A stretch of DNA of 63,570 bases from the NCBI RefSeq assembly GCF_947489565.1, contig NZ_CANLEA010000027.1:1-63570 (forward strand), in the 5' to 3' direction. Both the position numbers and the translations under genes were made by a program. Positions 15,924-25,581 of the stretch are shown in pieces (the stretch's first letter is position 1; each line of letters opens with the position of its first letter). This DNA comes from an uncultured Kordia sp. (GTDB taxonomy: Bacteria; Bacteroidota; Bacteroidia; Flavobacteriales; Flavobacteriaceae). The notes under the pieces are model-generated. The model made no database searches. It saw nothing but the letters and a program-made list of their open reading frames with translations, and was not told where the DNA came from.

Positions 15924-16595
15924 ATGAATACAACAATAAAACTAGGAATCGTAGAAGATCAAGCACTATTTACACAAGGAATAAAAGCAATAATAAGTGC
16001 TTGGGATGAAATGGAATTTGTTTTTGAATCGCCCGACGGTTTTTCAATATTAGAACGCTTAGAGAAAAGTGCTCAAATCCCTGATGTAATGCTTGTAGAC
16101 TTGACATTGCCTAATAAAGGAAATGAAGAATTCAGTGGTTGGCATGTTGTTCATGTTTTAAAAGAAAAGTATCCAGAAATGAAAATTTTGATACTTTCAG
16201 CGCATGATGACAAGTATTTAATAGCGAAACTTATTGAAGCTGGCGCAAATGGGTATTTGGTAAAAGACAGTTCCTCTCAAGAGGTATATGATGCTATTAT
16301 AGCTGTATATGAAAGAGGATCTTATATCAATGAACGCTCGCTACATGCAATTCAAACAAAACTAAGCGGTAAAATGAAAACGCCGAAAAAACATGAAGCG
16401 TTAACACGCCGAGAAATAGAAGTATTGCAACTCATTTGCCAGCAAAAAACCGCAGAAGAAATAGGAAATGAACTCTTTATTAGTACCAAAACGGTCAACG
16501 GACATCGCAATAACTTACTTCAAAAAACAGGCGCACGAAATATTAGCGGATTGGTTATGTATGCTATTAAGCACAATATTGTAGAAGCTATATAG
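15924..16595 (+). CDS. LuxR/NarL-family response regulator
   Basis: 223 aa. Receiver domain with acidic pocket E11/D12, phosphoacceptor Asp59 (MLVDLTLPN), a Ser in the Thr position (ILSAH) and VKDSS Lys. C-terminal GerE/LuxR HTH: LTRREIEVLQLICQQKTAEEIGNELF then STKTVNGHRNNLLQKTGARN. Cognate partner of the kinase just upstream; a terminator follows at 16631. Confidence 0.92.
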   Translation: MNTTIKLGIVEDQALFTQGIKAIISAWDEMEFVFESPDGFSILERLEKSAQIPDVMLVDLTLPNKGNEEFSGWHVVHVLKEKYPEMKILILSAHDDKYLIAKLIEAGANGYLVKDSSSQEVYDAIIAVYERGSYINERSLHAIQTKLSGKMKTPKKHEALTRREIEVLQLICQQKTAEEIGNELFISTKTVNGHRNNLLQKTGARNISGLVMYAIKHNIVEAI

Positions 16596-16630
16596 TTTTT
16601 AGTATTATTATTCACTCAATATGATATGTA

Positions 16631-16657
16631 AAGCAGGTCTTTTGACCTGCTTTTTTT
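16631..16657 (+). terminator. Terminator of the two-component operon
   Basis: Perfect stem AAGCAGGTC / GACCTGCTT with a 4-base loop, followed by TTTTT. Confidence 0.88.
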
Positions 16658-16863
16658 ATGAAATAGTCTTTTTGGACTGAATGTAGAAACCCATCTTTCT
16701 GGGCTTAAAATGCTCAGGTGTTCTTCGCAATTTTACACTATCGATAGCTAAAGATAGTGAAGCAGTTCTCACTTAAAAAAACGGTCTTTTTATCAAGACA
16801 AATGGTAGAGGCGGAATCTGAAAAGCCTTATGAGTAGGAACAATCAATTTAAAAATAGAAATT

Positions 16864-17556
16864 ATGAGTGATTTTAAAACTACAGTAACATTATCACAAG
16901 ATAGTGTGAGAATTATGAAAGAACAGGGATACAGTTTATATGGATTTAAAGCAGTTAAAGCTAGTGCAAGTGGCGGAGCACCAACAGTATGGTTCAGACT
17001 TCAAAAAATGAACTTAGCAACTAATAATGTAATTAGTTGGGTAGAAAGTTATCAAGGGTATGCTTCAACAAGTCAAATATTACCAAACCTAAAAATTGAT
17101 TCTAGTAATACAGTTAATACAAGTTTGGGGAATAAAATTGAAATTGAAAAGGGAAGCGGGAACTTAATAGATACAACGGTAGGCATTGAAGGATCAGTAA
17201 GTTTTATAAATAATAATTCTATGCAGTATACAGTTGGATTAAACCAAAAGGTTAATGGAGAAAGAAATCCTTTATGTGCTTTTCCAATTCTTGGTACAGG
17301 TTCTGCTCGTGTTATTACACCGATTACAAAGATCGCATTGATCTTCTCTACAAGAGAAATCTCGACTAGTACTGTAATTACAAAAGCTATGTCTCAAGGC
17401 GCATTTATTGATTTGACGGGGAAAGGTAATAATGAAAGAACTCTTCACTTTGATGTAAATGATGGATGGAGTGCTTTAGGAAATCCAGGATGGTTGAAAA
17501 CATTTCATGCTTTTTGTGATTTACGTAGTTTGTTAATTACAACTACTGATTCATAA
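16864..17556 (+). CDS. Unknown cytosolic-looking protein, 230 aa
   Basis: No signal peptide or membrane helix. Begins MSDFKTTVTLSQDSVRIM, then GYSLYGFKAVKASASGGAPTVWF; beta-rich, Gly/Ser/Asn-rich, with VGIEGSVSFINNNSMQYTVGLNQ. The overall look (all-beta, 20-25 kDa, no export signal) resembles small bacterial lectin or pore-forming folds, but I cannot name the family. It has its own ~200-bp upstream region with two short hairpins (for example CACTATCGATAG...GATAGTG near 16736-16761) and no operon partner. Confidence 0.6.
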   Translation: MSDFKTTVTLSQDSVRIMKEQGYSLYGFKAVKASASGGAPTVWFRLQKMNLATNNVISWVESYQGYASTSQILPNLKIDSSNTVNTSLGNKIEIEKGSGNLIDTTVGIEGSVSFINNNSMQYTVGLNQKVNGERNPLCAFPILGTGSARVITPITKIALIFSTREISTSTVITKAMSQGAFIDLTGKGNNERTLHFDVNDGWSALGNPGWLKTFHAFCDLRSLLITTTDS

Positions 17557-17631
17557 AAAAACATGAAGTAATGACAAAAAGAAGTTGTTCAAAATAAAAT
17601 TTGATTACTTCTTTTTGTCTAATAATATATT

Positions 17632-18021
17632 CTAAGCGTCCACTACTGCAATCATAGAAATCTCAACATTGACATATAATGGTAAGTTTCCAACTTCTAC
17701 CGTTTCACGAGCGGGTGCGGTTTCATCATTAAAATATTGACCGTATACAGGATTAATCTTTGAAAAATCGTTCATATTCTTAATGAAAATAGACGTTTTT
17801 ACTACATTTTCAAAAGTCATATTTGCCGCAGCCAATACTGCTTTCATATTTTCCATGACCTGCGTAGTTTCTTCTTCAATAGAACCTTTTACAAGTTCGC
17901 CCGTTTTTAGATCAATAGCAATTTGACCAGAAGTATATAAAGTACCGTTAATTAATATTGCTTGATTGTACGGACCAATAGGAGCAGGTGCATTTGGTGT
18001 TTTTATGATTTGTTTTGCCAT
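17632..18021 (-). CDS. ridA: RidA family reactive intermediate/imine deaminase
   Basis: 129 aa, full family length. IKTPNAPAPIGPYNQAI at the N-terminus, GQIAIDL, and the signature ARETVEVGNLPLYVNVEISMIA near the C-terminus, with the conserved Arg that binds the substrate carboxylate. Hydrolyses 2-aminoacrylate and related enamine/imine by-products of PLP enzymes. Cytosolic trimer in known members. Confidence 0.93.
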   Translation of the reverse strand: MAKQIIKTPNAPAPIGPYNQAILINGTLYTSGQIAIDLKTGELVKGSIEEETTQVMENMKAVLAAANMTFENVVKTSIFIKNMNDFSKINPVYGQYFNDETAPARETVEVGNLPLYVNVEISMIAVVDA

Positions 18022-18218
18022 TTTTTAGACTATTAGATAAGTTAGATTGTTAGACATCTTAGCATCTGTCTTGAATATTGATATGAATTTTGCTATAAAT
18101 ATAAAATTTAAGTTTCTAAAAGTAAATGTAACAGATAGGTTTTTATTCAAGAATTCAAAATGAGTATAACAACAAGAAAGTCTAAAGGTCTAAGTTAGTC
18201 TAAAAATCTAAGAGAAGT

Positions 18219-21002
18219 CTACAGACGTCTATCCGGTTCACTTCGTTGTTCCCACTTCACATCACGTAAGATGGATGCTTTAATTCCAATAAAGAAATAC
18301 CAAGAAGCACGCGAACTAAACGGAACCCAGTTAAAGTTGATTCGCCAACTCTTTAAATCACGTTCAAAACGCATTTGTGTAAAGGTAAATCCTTTGTTTT
18401 TAAAATCGTAACCCGAAGAAACTCCAACTTTCCATTGCGGCGTCAGTTCTACGTTACCAGAAAACATCAATGAGTTATTGGAAATTTCATCCTGTCGATT
18501 GCTGTTGAGATATGTAACTGTGTAGGCGACTCGTAAATCCCAAGGAATCTTGGCTCGATAGGCTTCTACATCTTCTTTTTCTTCGTCATCATCGTCGTCG
18601 TCTCCAAAAGTCTGTCGATCACTAAAATCTTGTGCACGTCCAAACAAGTCATCATCACGTCCACCACTACGCGTATTATCCACTCCAGAATCGCCCTTTC
18701 CTTCTAAGCTTTTGCTTGAAAACGAATAATTAAAGTTCAAATTGGCACTTGTCAATCGGAATAAGCTTCCGCCATTGTCAATATTGAATTTATCGATACG
18801 AGTTCCTTGATTGTCAATTGCATACGGATCTAAATTAGCACCAAAGTTAACATTCAATTTATTGTTGAATAACTGTGTGCTACCAGAAACTCGAACAGGC
18901 GACCAAGCTAAGGAATCTGCAGCAATATTATAGCTGGTAGAAAAGTTCAAACTGTTCAATAGCATGACCTTTTTGGCTTCTGTTTGTGTGGAATCTTTTG
19001 GTCTAATTTTCGCTTCTACCGTATTGGCAAGGTTGATTCCAATGGCACTAGAAAAAGTTCTACTTGGCGATCCAAAAAGTCCATCTTCAAAACGTGTATA
19101 TTCTTGCACCGTATTATTATCAGCATCAATAATATATTCGTCGTAATATTGATTGAATGCAGGATTGTAACTATAACTAATAGAAGGTCGTAAGGTATGG
19201 CGAATGGCCTGAATTTTTCGATCCTTTCCACGATCAAATGTACCGTAAAGGGTAGTACCAACACTGGCACTAAAATTATACGTTCTAAAAGAATCAAATC
19301 CGTTGATAGTATCTTTTACAGAAGCAATTTGTTCGCCTGTAACTTGATCTATAGTAGCATCTGAACGGTCTGAAGTCTGTAAAGTCCATACTTCATCATA
19401 ATTTCCACCCAAACTCACACTAATATAATTGAATACCTTAAAGTTTGTATTCACAGGAATGCTGTGTCGGACACCAACTTTAGCATCGTTAAACATTTCT
19501 TTGGTAAAGAATACGGAATCAGTAGTATTGATTCTGTTTTCTCCACGTAAATTATATTGGAAGTTGATATTTTTTAAAATTCCTTTCTTAGCACCTTCTT
19601 TTGGAGCAAACGGATAGATACGTTCTACACTAGCTTGTAATGTTGGTAATGTAAGATTGATACTTTCCGTATTGGTATTTTGAGAATGTGTCGCCGTTAA
19701 GGAAACATTCACCGATGGATATGACGGAAATGTCTTTGAATAGGAAACCGATGAATTCAAAGTGTTATTCAAGAAATTTGGTGTGTTTAACTGGTTGATA
19801 GAAGCCTGATAAAACGAACTACTACCTAAGTTTACCGACGCAGAGAATCTTGAATTTGGATTGGCTTTTGCATCTTGATTGTGTGACCATCGAATATTAT
19901 AAATATTTGACTTGCTATAATCTGGAAAACCACGCTGACTGTTAATCACGGCTTCAAATCGCATGCTTAAATTTCCGCGGAAGCGATATCGAAGAGCATA
20001 ATTTGATTCAACCCGAAAGGCATAACTTCCATTCGTATAATAATCACCCAAGAGTGCCAAATCAAAATAATCACTGACGGCAAAGTAATATCCACCATTT
20101 TGGAAGAAATAACCACGACTGCTGTTTTCTCCAAAGGTTGGAAAAATAAATCCAGAAGCTCTATCGTCTGTCAGCGGAAAATAGGCAAAAGGAAATCCAA
20201 TTGGAGTTGGTACATCGGCGATATACATATTGGTAACACCAGAAACAATCTTTTTATTCGGAACGAGTTTAATTTTTCGCGCCAAGAAATAATATTCAGG
20301 ATTGTCAATATCTTTCGAAGTAGTAAACTTGGCATTTTTGATAAAAATTACGGAGTCATTCTCCTTCTTAGTCAACTCTCCAAAAATTTGTGTCCCATTT
20401 TGTTCTGTTCTCGAATTCCAAATCAATGCTTTTTCGGTATCAAAATTGAAACGAATAGAATCGGGTTCAACAACATTATCTGCTTGCTTAAAATATGGAG
20501 ATTGTGAATATACGCCGGCAGTATCTTTTAAACGTCCAGCATACACTTCATTCTTTTCATAATTTAAAATGATAATTCCAGATTTTAGCTCTGTATCTTG
20601 ATAGTAAATTTCTGCTTCATCGTATAAAAGAATTTCTTTTTTACGTTGACTAATTTTTACATAATCCTTTGATTTATACTTAACTTGATCGAGTAGTGCA
20701 GGTTGTTTTGCAGGTAAAGAGTCATTCTTAATAGAATCGTTTTTAACGGTATCTCTTACTTTACGCGTCCCAATTTTAAGGGCGTCATTCACATTTACTT
20801 TTACGGTATCGGTTTCCTGTTCCTTTCCTTTTTCAGGTTTAAAAGGAAGCTTCTTTCTCTCAGGGAGTTCTTGTGAAAAAGCAAAGAAACTCATCAATAA
20901 TAATATGAGCTGTATACCTATATAAAATCTCTTTGTCTGCAATGGTCTAATCCAATATTCTTTATAATACACAAAAGAAAGGTTTCTTTTATGAATAATC
21001 AA
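18219..21002 (-). CDS. lptD: LptD/OstA-like outer-membrane LPS assembly protein
   Basis: 927 aa. Signal segment ends QLILLLMSFFAFSQ (about 31-44). An OstA/LptA-like beta-jellyroll region (about 105-260, YKSKDYVKISQRKKEILLYDEAEIYYQD...) precedes a long beta-barrel region rich in alternating aromatics; FPTFGENSSRGYFFQNGGYYFAVSDYFD is typical of the Bacteroidota LptD branch. A DDDDDEEKEDVE acidic loop sits near residue 810. It inserts LPS in the outer leaflet. It diverges from the amidase-MlaD gene pair, a neighbourhood I recall as common in Flavobacteriaceae. The N-terminal 30 residues before the signal core are unusually long; no better internal Met start is evident. Confidence 0.85.
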   Translation of the reverse strand: MIIHKRNLSFVYYKEYWIRPLQTKRFYIGIQLILLLMSFFAFSQELPERKKLPFKPEKGKEQETDTVKVNVNDALKIGTRKVRDTVKNDSIKNDSLPAKQPALLDQVKYKSKDYVKISQRKKEILLYDEAEIYYQDTELKSGIIILNYEKNEVYAGRLKDTAGVYSQSPYFKQADNVVEPDSIRFNFDTEKALIWNSRTEQNGTQIFGELTKKENDSVIFIKNAKFTTSKDIDNPEYYFLARKIKLVPNKKIVSGVTNMYIADVPTPIGFPFAYFPLTDDRASGFIFPTFGENSSRGYFFQNGGYYFAVSDYFDLALLGDYYTNGSYAFRVESNYALRYRFRGNLSMRFEAVINSQRGFPDYSKSNIYNIRWSHNQDAKANPNSRFSASVNLGSSSFYQASINQLNTPNFLNNTLNSSVSYSKTFPSYPSVNVSLTATHSQNTNTESINLTLPTLQASVERIYPFAPKEGAKKGILKNINFQYNLRGENRINTTDSVFFTKEMFNDAKVGVRHSIPVNTNFKVFNYISVSLGGNYDEVWTLQTSDRSDATIDQVTGEQIASVKDTINGFDSFRTYNFSASVGTTLYGTFDRGKDRKIQAIRHTLRPSISYSYNPAFNQYYDEYIIDADNNTVQEYTRFEDGLFGSPSRTFSSAIGINLANTVEAKIRPKDSTQTEAKKVMLLNSLNFSTSYNIAADSLAWSPVRVSGSTQLFNNKLNVNFGANLDPYAIDNQGTRIDKFNIDNGGSLFRLTSANLNFNYSFSSKSLEGKGDSGVDNTRSGGRDDDLFGRAQDFSDRQTFGDDDDDDEEKEDVEAYRAKIPWDLRVAYTVTYLNSNRQDEISNNSLMFSGNVELTPQWKVGVSSGYDFKNKGFTFTQMRFERDLKSWRINFNWVPFSSRASWYFFIGIKASILRDVKWEQRSEPDRRL

Positions 21003-21179
21003 CTAACTTTTATATTTTCGTTTATCATACGAAAGCCGTAAAAGTATGGCTCAATATTTGAAGTGCCAAACCTAGTCGTGTATTTTTATCATACATTTAT
21101 GATATTTTAATTATAATTAACACAATAAGGAAAGCACTTAACGCATTATTATCATAGTAAACGAATATAAATCAAATTT

Positions 21180-22313
21180 ATGCATAGATATTTTTTAATA
21201 TTCATTCTTTTTTTGTCATCAACTTTTATGGTTGTAGCAAATGAAAATGTAGAAGAGGAACCAACGAAGAAACGAAAAGAGTTTGTAGTAATGATTGATC
21301 CAGGACATGGCGGACGCGATACAGGAACGCCAGGAACGAAACGTTACAAAACTACAGAAAAAGATATCGCTTTGGATGTATCACTTGCTTTGGGAAAAAA
21401 GTTAGCAAAAATTCCAAATGTAAAAGTGATTTACACACGTACCAAAGATACGTATCCAACATTGAGTCAGCGAGCCGTACTGACCAATAGGAAAAAAGCC
21501 GATTTATTTATTTCCATTCACTGTAATGCACAACCTGGAAAAAAAGGAACTGCTTATGGTTCTGAAACCTTTGTACTTGGTTTGAGTAAGAATAAAGCAA
21601 ATTTAGAAGTCGCCAAACGTGAAAACTCCGTAATCTTTCTGGAAGATAATTATGAAGAAGTATACGAAGGCTTCAATCCAAATTCTCCAGAATCTTTAAT
21701 TAGTTTAATTATTCTGCAAGAAGAATACTTAGATCAAAGTATTGAAATTGCTTCCTACATTCAAAAAGAATTCAAAGTAACGGCAAAACGTAAAGATAGA
21801 GGTGTAAAACAAGCAGGTTTTTGGGTACTTTCAAAAACATATATGCCAAGCGTTTTAGTGGAGTTAGGTTTTTTGACACATAAAAAAGAAGAAGATTTCT
21901 TAAACTCTAAAAAGGGAAAGAAAATCATGACGCAATCTTTATATAATGCGGTGAAAAAATATATTGAACTACATTCAAAAACTAGCTTTACGGATGATCC
22001 AGTAGTTATTGATGATGAACCAATTGTCGTAGAAGAAGATGCGCCTTCAAGAGTAATTAAAGGTGTAACTTTTAAAGTACAATTGTCTGCGAGTTCAAAA
22101 AAAATAGCGACAAAGTCATATAATTTTAAAGGACTCGATGATATTTCTAGAGAAAAATCGGGAGGAATTTACCGTTATTTTTACGGAAAAACATCTGATT
22201 ATGAGGCAATAAAGCGCATGAAGGCATTTGCCAAAAAGAAAGGATACAAAGATTGTTACGTAGTAGCTTTCAAAAAAGGAAAAAAAGTACCTTTACGTGA
22301 TGTATTGAACTAA
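21180..22313 (+). CDS. N-acetylmuramoyl-L-alanine amidase (Amidase_3) with C-terminal SPOR-like domain
   Basis: 377 aa. Signal peptide (1-20). Amidase_3 catalytic domain (about 34-265): IDPGHGGRDTG (Zn His), the Glu in the VALDVSLAL region, FISIHCNA (Zn His) and VLVELGFLTH with the catalytic Glu. The tail (about 295-377, FKVQLSASSKKI...KGYKDCYVVAFKKGKKVPL) is SPOR-like and would bind glycan strands at division sites. Cleaves the MurNAc-L-Ala bond in the periplasm for cell separation. Confidence 0.92.
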   Translation: MHRYFLIFILFLSSTFMVVANENVEEEPTKKRKEFVVMIDPGHGGRDTGTPGTKRYKTTEKDIALDVSLALGKKLAKIPNVKVIYTRTKDTYPTLSQRAVLTNRKKADLFISIHCNAQPGKKGTAYGSETFVLGLSKNKANLEVAKRENSVIFLEDNYEEVYEGFNPNSPESLISLIILQEEYLDQSIEIASYIQKEFKVTAKRKDRGVKQAGFWVLSKTYMPSVLVELGFLTHKKEEDFLNSKKGKKIMTQSLYNAVKKYIELHSKTSFTDDPVVIDDEPIVVEEDAPSRVIKGVTFKVQLSASSKKIATKSYNFKGLDDISREKSGGIYRYFYGKTSDYEAIKRMKAFAKKKGYKDCYVVAFKKGKKVPLRDVLN

Positions 22314-22355
22314 TACTAAATTAGACGTATTCTTAGCAAAAAAATAGCTAATTTT

Positions 22356-23342
22356 GTGAAGTTCACAAATTCCCAAAAATTGAAAATATCTAGAGAAATT
22401 AAAACAGCACTACTAGCAATTACCGCGCTAGTACTATTATACTTCGGAATTAGTTACTTAATGTCAAAATCTGTGTTTTCTGACGACAGAATGTTTTATG
22501 CAGAATATAGCGATGTTGGCGGTTTAGTTCCAGCAACAAAAGTAATGATCAATGGATATCAAGTCGGTAAAGTACAAGACATTAAATTACAACCTTCAGG
22601 AAAATCAATAGTAACCTTAGCGTTAGACAACGATTTCCAGTTTTCAAAGAACAGCACAGTTCAATTACAGGAAAATGGTTTTATCGGTGGAAAATCTTTA
22701 GCAATCATGTTAAAGCATGATGGTGCGGCGATGGCAGTTTCGGGTGATACACTCAAAACAGAAATACGTTTAGGAATGGTTGATGCTTTTAAAAACCAAC
22801 TAACACCATTACAAGCTAAAATGGAGAATATGATGGTGAATGCAGATTCTTTGTTAACGGCAGTCAATAAAATTTTGGATGCAGAATCAAGAAAGAATAT
22901 CAAAAACACGATCAAAGAATTAAATGCGACTGCGGCAAACTTCAAAAAAGCATCCGGAACGTTTAATAGTATTCTTGAAACCAATAAGCAAAAGTTAGAC
23001 AGTGCATTAACCAATGTAAATACGATTACCACCAACTTCTCTAAAATATCAGATTCGCTAGCTAAAATTGAATTCAACAAAACGGTGAAAAAGTTAGAAA
23101 CTACAGTGCAAGGATTTAACGATATCGTTGCTGGTATTGAAAAAGGAGAAGGTTCTGTAGGGAAGCTTTTAAAAGACGATGAATTATATAACAATCTAAC
23201 TGGCATGTCTTCACAAATGGAGCAATTGCTTGAAGACATGAAGTTGAATCCGAAACGATACGTACATTTCTCATTGTTTGGAAAACGTCCAAAACAATAC
23301 ACGAAACCGAAAGAAGAAGATAACGAAGAAAAGAAAAACTAA
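22356..23342 (+). CDS. MlaD family (MCE domain) lipid-transport protein
   Basis: 328 aa from a GTG start (MKFTNSQKLKISREI). One N-terminal transmembrane helix (14-33), then the MCE domain (about 38-115: YAEYSDVGGLVPATKVMINGYQVGKVQDIKL), then a long helical/coiled region (140-290). Binds phospholipid in the periplasm as the substrate-binding part of an Mla/MCE ABC system; no ATPase or permease partner is beside it here. Starts 42 bp after the amidase. Confidence 0.88.
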   Translation: MKFTNSQKLKISREIKTALLAITALVLLYFGISYLMSKSVFSDDRMFYAEYSDVGGLVPATKVMINGYQVGKVQDIKLQPSGKSIVTLALDNDFQFSKNSTVQLQENGFIGGKSLAIMLKHDGAAMAVSGDTLKTEIRLGMVDAFKNQLTPLQAKMENMMVNADSLLTAVNKILDAESRKNIKNTIKELNATAANFKKASGTFNSILETNKQKLDSALTNVNTITTNFSKISDSLAKIEFNKTVKKLETTVQGFNDIVAGIEKGEGSVGKLLKDDELYNNLTGMSSQMEQLLEDMKLNPKRYVHFSLFGKRPKQYTKPKEEDNEEKKN

Positions 23343-23369
23343 GCATAACCCATAAAAGATTTACTACCC

Positions 23370-24683
23370 ATGCAGTACATTCCTAATATTCTATTTGCCA
23401 TACTCTTAGTGGCGGGTATAGGCTATTTTGTTAAAAATGTTAGAAAACTTACTAGAAATATAAAGCTAGGAAAAGATATTGATCGAACCGATAATAAATC
23501 TGAGCGCTGGAAAAATATGGCGATGATTGCGTTAGGGCAATCAAAAATGGTACGCCGACCAATTGCAGGATTCTTACATATTATAGTCTATCTAGGATTT
23601 ATCATTATAAATATAGAAGTACTCGAAATCGTTATTGACGGACTTACAGGAGAACACCGAATCTTTACAAAAGTATTGCCAGACAGTGTGTATGGTTTCC
23701 TTATTGGAAGTTTTGAAATACTAGCCGTAGCTGTTTTAGTAGCTGTAATTGTATTTTGGATTCGTAGAAACATCATCAAGCTAAAACGATTTTTAAGTTC
23801 AGAAATGAAAGGTTGGCCAAAAAGTGATGGAAATATCATTCTGTACTTTGAAGTGGTTTTAATGACCTTATTTTTGGTGATGAATGCTTCCGATCTTCAC
23901 TTTCAACATGCAGGACACGGAAACGTAATCAGTCAATACATAGCACCTTTATTTGAAGGCGCTCCAGAAACAGCACATATTGTAGAAAGAGCTACGTGGT
24001 GGATTCACATTACAGGAATTTTAATATTCTTAAACTACCTATACTATTCAAAGCACTTACATATCCTATTGGCTTTCCCAAATACGTGGTATGCAAACTT
24101 AAATCCTAAAGGACAATTTACAAACGATCCTAATGTTACCAAAGAAGTAAAACTAATGATGGACCCAAATGCTGATCCGTTTGCCGCTCCAGCGGAAGGA
24201 GAAGACGAAGGCGAACCAGAAAAGTTTGGAGCTTCTGATGTAATGGATTTAAACTGGGTTCAATTAATGAACTCATACACCTGTACCGAATGTGGTCGTT
24301 GTACGAGTGAATGTCCAGCGAACTTGACAGGAAAAAAATTGTCTCCTCGTAAAATTATGATGGATACAAGAGATCGTTTGGAAGAAGTTGGTAAAAACAT
24401 AGATGCTAACAAAGGAAAGTTTGTCGATGATGGCAAATCTTTACTAAACGATTATATCACTACAGAAGAATTGTGGGCATGTACTTCTTGTAATGCTTGT
24501 GTAGAAGCGTGTCCTGTAAACATTGATCCGTTGTCAATCATCATAGAAATGCGTCGTTACTTAGTTATGGAACAAAGTGCAGCGCCAATGGAATTGAACA
24601 ATATGATGAGTAATATTGAAAACAATGGAGCGCCGTGGCCATACAATCAAATGGATAGGCTCAACTGGGCAAACGAAGACTAA
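23370..24683 (+). CDS. Membrane (Fe-S)-binding protein, heterodisulfide reductase/GlpC-like
   Basis: 437 aa. Five or so transmembrane helices in residues 1-240 (including IIVYLGFIIINIEVLEIVI, EILAVAVLVAVIVFWI, WIHITGILIFLNYLYY). Two 4Fe-4S motifs follow: CTECGRCTSECP and CTSCNACVEACP. This is the electron-carrier partner of the CCG-domain protein encoded 32 bp downstream, together forming a membrane HdrED-like redox module of unknown donor and acceptor. Confidence 0.85.
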   Translation: MQYIPNILFAILLVAGIGYFVKNVRKLTRNIKLGKDIDRTDNKSERWKNMAMIALGQSKMVRRPIAGFLHIIVYLGFIIINIEVLEIVIDGLTGEHRIFTKVLPDSVYGFLIGSFEILAVAVLVAVIVFWIRRNIIKLKRFLSSEMKGWPKSDGNIILYFEVVLMTLFLVMNASDLHFQHAGHGNVISQYIAPLFEGAPETAHIVERATWWIHITGILIFLNYLYYSKHLHILLAFPNTWYANLNPKGQFTNDPNVTKEVKLMMDPNADPFAAPAEGEDEGEPEKFGASDVMDLNWVQLMNSYTCTECGRCTSECPANLTGKKLSPRKIMMDTRDRLEEVGKNIDANKGKFVDDGKSLLNDYITTEELWACTSCNACVEACPVNIDPLSIIIEMRRYLVMEQSAAPMELNNMMSNIENNGAPWPYNQMDRLNWANED

Positions 24684-24715
24684 AACAATACAAAATCTAC
24701 AAAAAAAATAAAGAC

Positions 24716-25495
24716 ATGAAAGTACCAACAATGGAACAACTTATGGCAGAAGGTAAACAACCTGAAATATTATTTTGGGTAGGTTCTGCTGGAAGTTATG
24801 ATGATAGAGCCAAAAAGATTACCAAAGCTTTTGTAAAGATTTTAAATAAAGCAAATGTAGATTTTGCGGTTTTAGGACCTGAAGAAAGCTGTACTGGAGA
24901 TGTAGCAAAGCGCGCAGGAAATGAATTCTTATTTCAAATGCAAGCGATGATGAATATTGAAGTGCTTAATGCGTATGAAGTAAAACGCATTGTTACTTGC
25001 GATCCACATTCTTATAACTGTCTAAAAAATGAATATCCTTCTTTGGGAGGAAACTACGAAGTAGTACATCATACACAATTCATAAAAGAACTTATAGATA
25101 GCGGACGTATCGAAAGTGTAGGAGATGCTTATAAAGGAAAGCGTATTACATTTCATGATCCATGTTACTTAGGAAGAGCGAATAAAGTATACGATGCACC
25201 TCGTGAAGTATTAAACATTTTAAATGCAAACTTAGTAGAAATGAAACGCCACAAAGCAACAGCACTTTGTTGTGGAGCAGGAGGCGCACAAATGTTTAAA
25301 GAACCTGAAAAAGGAGATAAAGACATCAATGTATTACGTACGGAAGATGCTTTAAAAACAAATCCGGAAATTATTGCTACAGGTTGTCCATATTGTAATA
25401 CTATGATGACCGATGGAATTAAAAGTAAAGAAAAAGAAGATAGTATTATTGTGCAAGATATAGCTGAGCTTATTGCAAATGCACAAAATTTATAA
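24716..25495 (+). CDS. (Fe-S)-binding CCG-domain protein, HdrB/HdrD-like
   Basis: 259 aa. Two CCG (cysteine-rich) domains: one around ESCTGDVAKRAGN...CDPHSYNCLKNEYP, the second FHDPCYLGRANKVYDAPRE...ATALCCGAGGAQMF...TGCPYCNTMM. Such domains bind a non-cubane Fe-S cluster in disulfide/heterodisulfide or lactate-type redox enzymes. Forms an operon with 23370-24683. Confidence 0.85.
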   Translation: MKVPTMEQLMAEGKQPEILFWVGSAGSYDDRAKKITKAFVKILNKANVDFAVLGPEESCTGDVAKRAGNEFLFQMQAMMNIEVLNAYEVKRIVTCDPHSYNCLKNEYPSLGGNYEVVHHTQFIKELIDSGRIESVGDAYKGKRITFHDPCYLGRANKVYDAPREVLNILNANLVEMKRHKATALCCGAGGAQMFKEPEKGDKDINVLRTEDALKTNPEIIATGCPYCNTMMTDGIKSKEKEDSIIVQDIAELIANAQNL

Positions 25496-25581
25496 TATCT
25501 CTCAAAAATAGTTAGAAGTACAATTAGGACTTTGTATGATCAATTCGTACCTATAATAGAACTCGTTATAAACTAAAAAAC

